From Dipetalonema caudispina (Eukaryota > Nematoda > Chromadorea > Rhabditida > Onchocercidae), in contig JABVXV010000567.1 of NCBI GenBank assembly GCA_013365325.1, positions 1-26,287 of the forward strand: DNA of 26,287 bases, given 5' to 3'. Of this stretch, positions 24,001 to 26,287 are shown piece after piece. The position numbers were made by a program, and so were the translations under genes. The notes beneath the pieces are model-generated. The model was not told where the DNA came from and did no database searches. It saw only the letters and a list, made by a program, of their open reading frames with translations. Position 1 is the stretch's first letter, and every line of letters starts with the position of its first letter.

Positions 24001-24054
24001 CACATCTCTTGGAGTATTTATTTCTGATCCAATACCATCATCACGATCTTCCAT
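15084..24054 (-). CDS. long coiled-coil protein, family not recognised (25 exons)
   Basis: Exons (minus strand): 24054-23965, 23612-23366, 23266-23148, 22954-22898, 22826-22785 (optional), 22634-22521, 22337-22242, 21906-21508, 21159-20968, 20583-20494, 20287-20177, 19959-19846, 19204-19109, 18966-18849, 18722-18610, 18494-18417, 18250-18032, 17922-17824, 17403-17299, 17095-16995, 16727-16559, 16378-16216, 16131-15950, 15630-15436, 15272-15084. All phases agree; about 1165 residues (1151 without the optional exon). Residues 1-112 are polar, Ser/Pro-rich and probably disordered. About 113-628 is almost unbroken Glu/Lys/Leu heptad coiled coil. A non-helical break follows (about 625-665, with SYPG and IWDALPG), then a Ser-rich stretch (about 693-750). 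A second coiled coil covers about 766-1060, and a basic segment about 1065-1095 (KKSKTHIRRSY). The tail is Ser-rich, ending NGSDML. No signal peptide, membrane segment or GRIP-type end is visible. A golgin, centrosomal or vesicle tether is plausible, but this is guesswork from architecture. Confidence 0.85.
19338..19349. promoter_or_regulatory. CRE-type palindrome
   Basis: ACTGACGTCAGT is a perfect 12-base palindrome with the full CREB site TGACGTCA, inside the long intron 19205-19845 of the coiled-coil gene. Confidence 0.35.
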
Positions 24055-24074
24055 TTGCGGCTCTTACAATTCCA

Positions 24075-24082
24075 CTAAAAAA
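24075..24082 (-). promoter_or_regulatory. probable spliced-leader acceptor, coiled-coil gene
   Basis: A run of T ending in TTTTAG lies 20 nt before the ATG at 24054. It fits a trans-splice acceptor with a 20-nt 5'UTR. Confidence 0.55.
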
Positions 24083-24810
24083 AATGATTAAAATTAATGG
24101 ATACAATTGAAAGAAAAATAGCAAGAAAAATAATTACTTAAGTATCGAACAAATAAAGTGTTAATGTGTTCATATCAAATGGTACCAATATGTAATAATT
24201 AACGGTTTAATTAAGAATAATTATTCATATATTGTACTGTAAATAAAGCAATGAAAATAATTAGACAAACATAGTACAACAAAGAATGAATGAAACATTA
24301 CGACCGTTCAATAGCGATCCAAATTATCTTCCTCAAATAATATTCAAATAAAAGGGCGGGTCACAATGCAAATCGTCTTCCCAATCACGATAAAACTTTA
24401 AAAAAATATTTAATATTTGCTGACATAATGTCCACTTTCTTTTCTCCTTTTTTAGCAAATTTGCATGTTACAGATAAGGTATTTGAAAAGAATTGTAATT
24501 TTCAAACAATTATAAATCAACCGAACGGTTACATTCGAATTATTTCACAAAGAAAGGCTGATTGATGAATAATTCGATGGAAAATTTGGGATGTTTGAGA
24601 ATCTGATCATTGTTTTTCGTAGACCAAAAACCAACTTTTCCAAGATTGTCACAAATTTTGAAAAAAATGATCCCAACAATTTATTTGCATAATCGGTACT
24701 TTTAAAATCAAAAATTTTCAATGCAGAGGTAACATCAATGCTTTTAACTTTCCTCGTTTAATTGGTGTCCAAAACGACAAATTTTTAAATTTCAATTCTT
24801 CACATACAAT

Positions 24811-24825
24811 GAGAGAGAGAGAGAG
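24811..24825. repeat. (GA)n microsatellite
   Basis: Seven to eight GA units in the upstream flank of the coiled-coil gene. Confidence 0.9.
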
Positions 24826-25791
24826 CGAAACCCTCAAAAGTTTGTAAAATTGAATTTTTATGGGTGAAATAGTTTGAATATAGAACCTAAATTACTGATA
24901 GTTTCATCTATCTGAATGGCATCCGCGCTATACAGGTATTTTATTGGATTTAATACCCTAAAATATTCGAATCTAAAAATCGTCTCCAACATAAGTTGTC
25001 CATTAATCTAAAAATGATTTGAGGTTGAAATTAAAATTTGGTTTTAATTTTTTCTCTAACATTGTGTAAAAAACAACAAAAAAAAATCTTGAAAACAATC
25101 AATCGCTTGCTTTCACCAACTTTCAGTTCAACTTACTTAACGACTATCAAAAAAAATAAAAAAAAACAAATGAATCAGTTAAAATATGGAAATCATAGCA
25201 TTTACTAAACAAGTAATCTTTCTTGATAGGAAAGATGAAATAAGTTGAAGAAGCAGAAGAGGGAACGAAGAAAGAAAAGAATAGGTGCGATATTGAAAAT
25301 GAGAGTAGAAGATATGTAGTAAAAGTTGGATTTTATTTCAAATATGAACTGTTACATTCACTCATGTTAAATTATCATTGAAAATTATGAATATTAGTTT
25401 GATTTTTCAATCCTCATAATACTTGTTTCAATTTATTAGCGGACGCAGTTTGATCAAATTGTCCATTAATACAAAAATACTGATCTCATTTGATGCTATT
25501 AAATCGTCTTATCAAGAGATTATCAGACACCTAGATATCATTTCCAAATAAAAATGTAGACGATATCAGAATTGAACTATATGACGAAAAAGTCATAGCA
25601 GAAATTACAATAATATCACGAATATAATAGTAATGATAGTTAGCATTTTACTGTGATTTTAATTTAATAAGTGACAAGGCGCAGTAGTTATTATGACAGT
25701 AACCTTGATGACAAATAATAACAGAAGAAGTAATAAGCTAAATACATCTTAAATGAAAGATTGTTGAAAATTTGTTGGCGACTAACATATC

Positions 25792-25916
25792 AATGAATCT
25801 AAACAAGAAATGCTGGAAAATTGAATTCATTTTTATATCTAAATATAAAGAAATTTTACGTCAGCCATAGGTTAATTGACAAAATATTCACGTGAAAACA
25901 ATTTAAATAATTAAAG
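25792..25916. repeat. direct repeat, copy 1
   Basis: Begins AATGAATCTAAACAAGAAA and ends near TTTAAATAATTA. It aligns with 26180-26287 along its whole length, apart from scattered substitutions and about 16 extra bases near the left end. The core TTTTACGTCAGCCATAG is identical in both copies. Confidence 0.85.
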
Positions 25917-26179
25917 TACTTTTATTTTTCTCTTCCCAGAGCAAAATCTTCGTGTTTTTATTGTACATTAAGTTGAAAAAATAGCTCAATTGAATGGTAA
26001 GATTATTAGGAATCATATAAAAGGCTGTAAGTCGATAGTTTTGCTTGAAACGATAAATATTTTTCTCCTTTGAAATGCACCAAAGAGAGAAATACCTGAC
26101 GACTTGAACTTTCCATTCATGATATAAATACAAATGTTATCTCTTATTGTTAATATGTAAACACGGATAAAGTGTAGTA

Positions 26180-26287
26180 AATGAATCTAAACAAGAAAAT
26201 TCATTTTTGTAACTAAATATGAATAAATTTTACGTCAGCCATAGATTAATTCACAAAATATTCATGTGAAAACTATTTAAATAATTA
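26180..26287. repeat. direct repeat, copy 2, cut by the window end
   Basis: Second copy of the repeat at 25792, offset by 388 bases. It lacks the 16-base insert of copy 1 and runs to the last base of the window, so its true end is unknown. Confidence 0.85.

Larger units (their letters stand above)
24083..26287. other. upstream flank of the coiled-coil gene, no gene seen
   Basis: AT-rich with no persuasive exon on either strand. It should hold the outron and promoter of the coiled-coil gene. It contains a short (GA)n tract and, at the right edge, two diverged copies of a direct repeat. Confidence 0.55.

Noticed and set aside
15084..24054. Golgin with a GRIP domain, or a specific golgin/CCDC name
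   Set aside because: The C-terminus is Ser-rich with no GRIP-like end, and I could not match any segment confidently, so no name is given.
1..26287. tRNA, spliced-leader RNA, CRISPR, bacterial endosymbiont insert or intact transposon
   Set aside because: No cloverleaf B-box, no spliced-leader gene sequence, no repeat-spacer array, no long intron-free bacterial-type gene and no terminal inverted repeats with a transposase were seen on reading both strands.

Overview
The window is eukaryotic and looks like nematode nuclear DNA, probably a clade III (filarial-type) species. It is strongly AT-rich. Genes are split into many short exons with GT..AG introns, and the acceptors are of the nematode TTTTCAG/TTTGCAG/TTTTTAG kind. 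Each of the four confident genes has such an acceptor 3-20 nt before its ATG (one is 15 nt), which suggests spliced-leader trans-splicing. One gene encodes an MSP-type domain, the fold of nematode major sperm proteins (also found in VAP proteins of other eukaryotes). Species identity is an inference.

Layout: all four confident genes lie on the minus strand, so they read from right to left. (1) 24054-15084: a 25-exon gene for a long coiled-coil protein of about 1165 residues, which I could not assign to a named family. (2) 12594-11750: a 4-exon gene for a 96-residue secreted protein with ten cysteines. Its first six cysteines match the second half of a WAP (whey acidic protein) domain in exact spacing. 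(3) 10618-7734: a 5-exon gene for a 229-residue protein with an N-terminal MSP domain and an unusual Pro/Trp-rich tail. (4) 5073 to about 1853: a 9-exon gene for a homologue of LRRC59, an ER leucine-rich-repeat membrane protein, with a longer C-terminus than I recall for the vertebrate protein. Exon phases were checked by hand and join in frame through all four genes; only the 3' end of LRRC59 and a few optional coiled-coil exons remain ambiguous.

Between genes: 1-1852, 5074-7733, 10619-11749, 12595-15083 and 24077-26287 hold no confident gene. They contain microsatellites, homopolymer tracts, a local tandem dimer (13253-13358) and a diverged direct repeat at the right edge (25792-25916 and 26180-26287). 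The stretch 13500-14940 has several open, hydrophobic minus-strand segments next to splice-like sites and may hide one more membrane-protein gene, which I could not assemble.

The four genes do not form an obvious pathway. ER membrane (LRRC59), MSP-domain scaffold, coiled-coil tether and secreted Cys-rich protein are functionally separate, and the spacing of several kb argues against one operon. I found no prokaryotic-type system, CRISPR array, tRNA, rRNA or intact mobile element.
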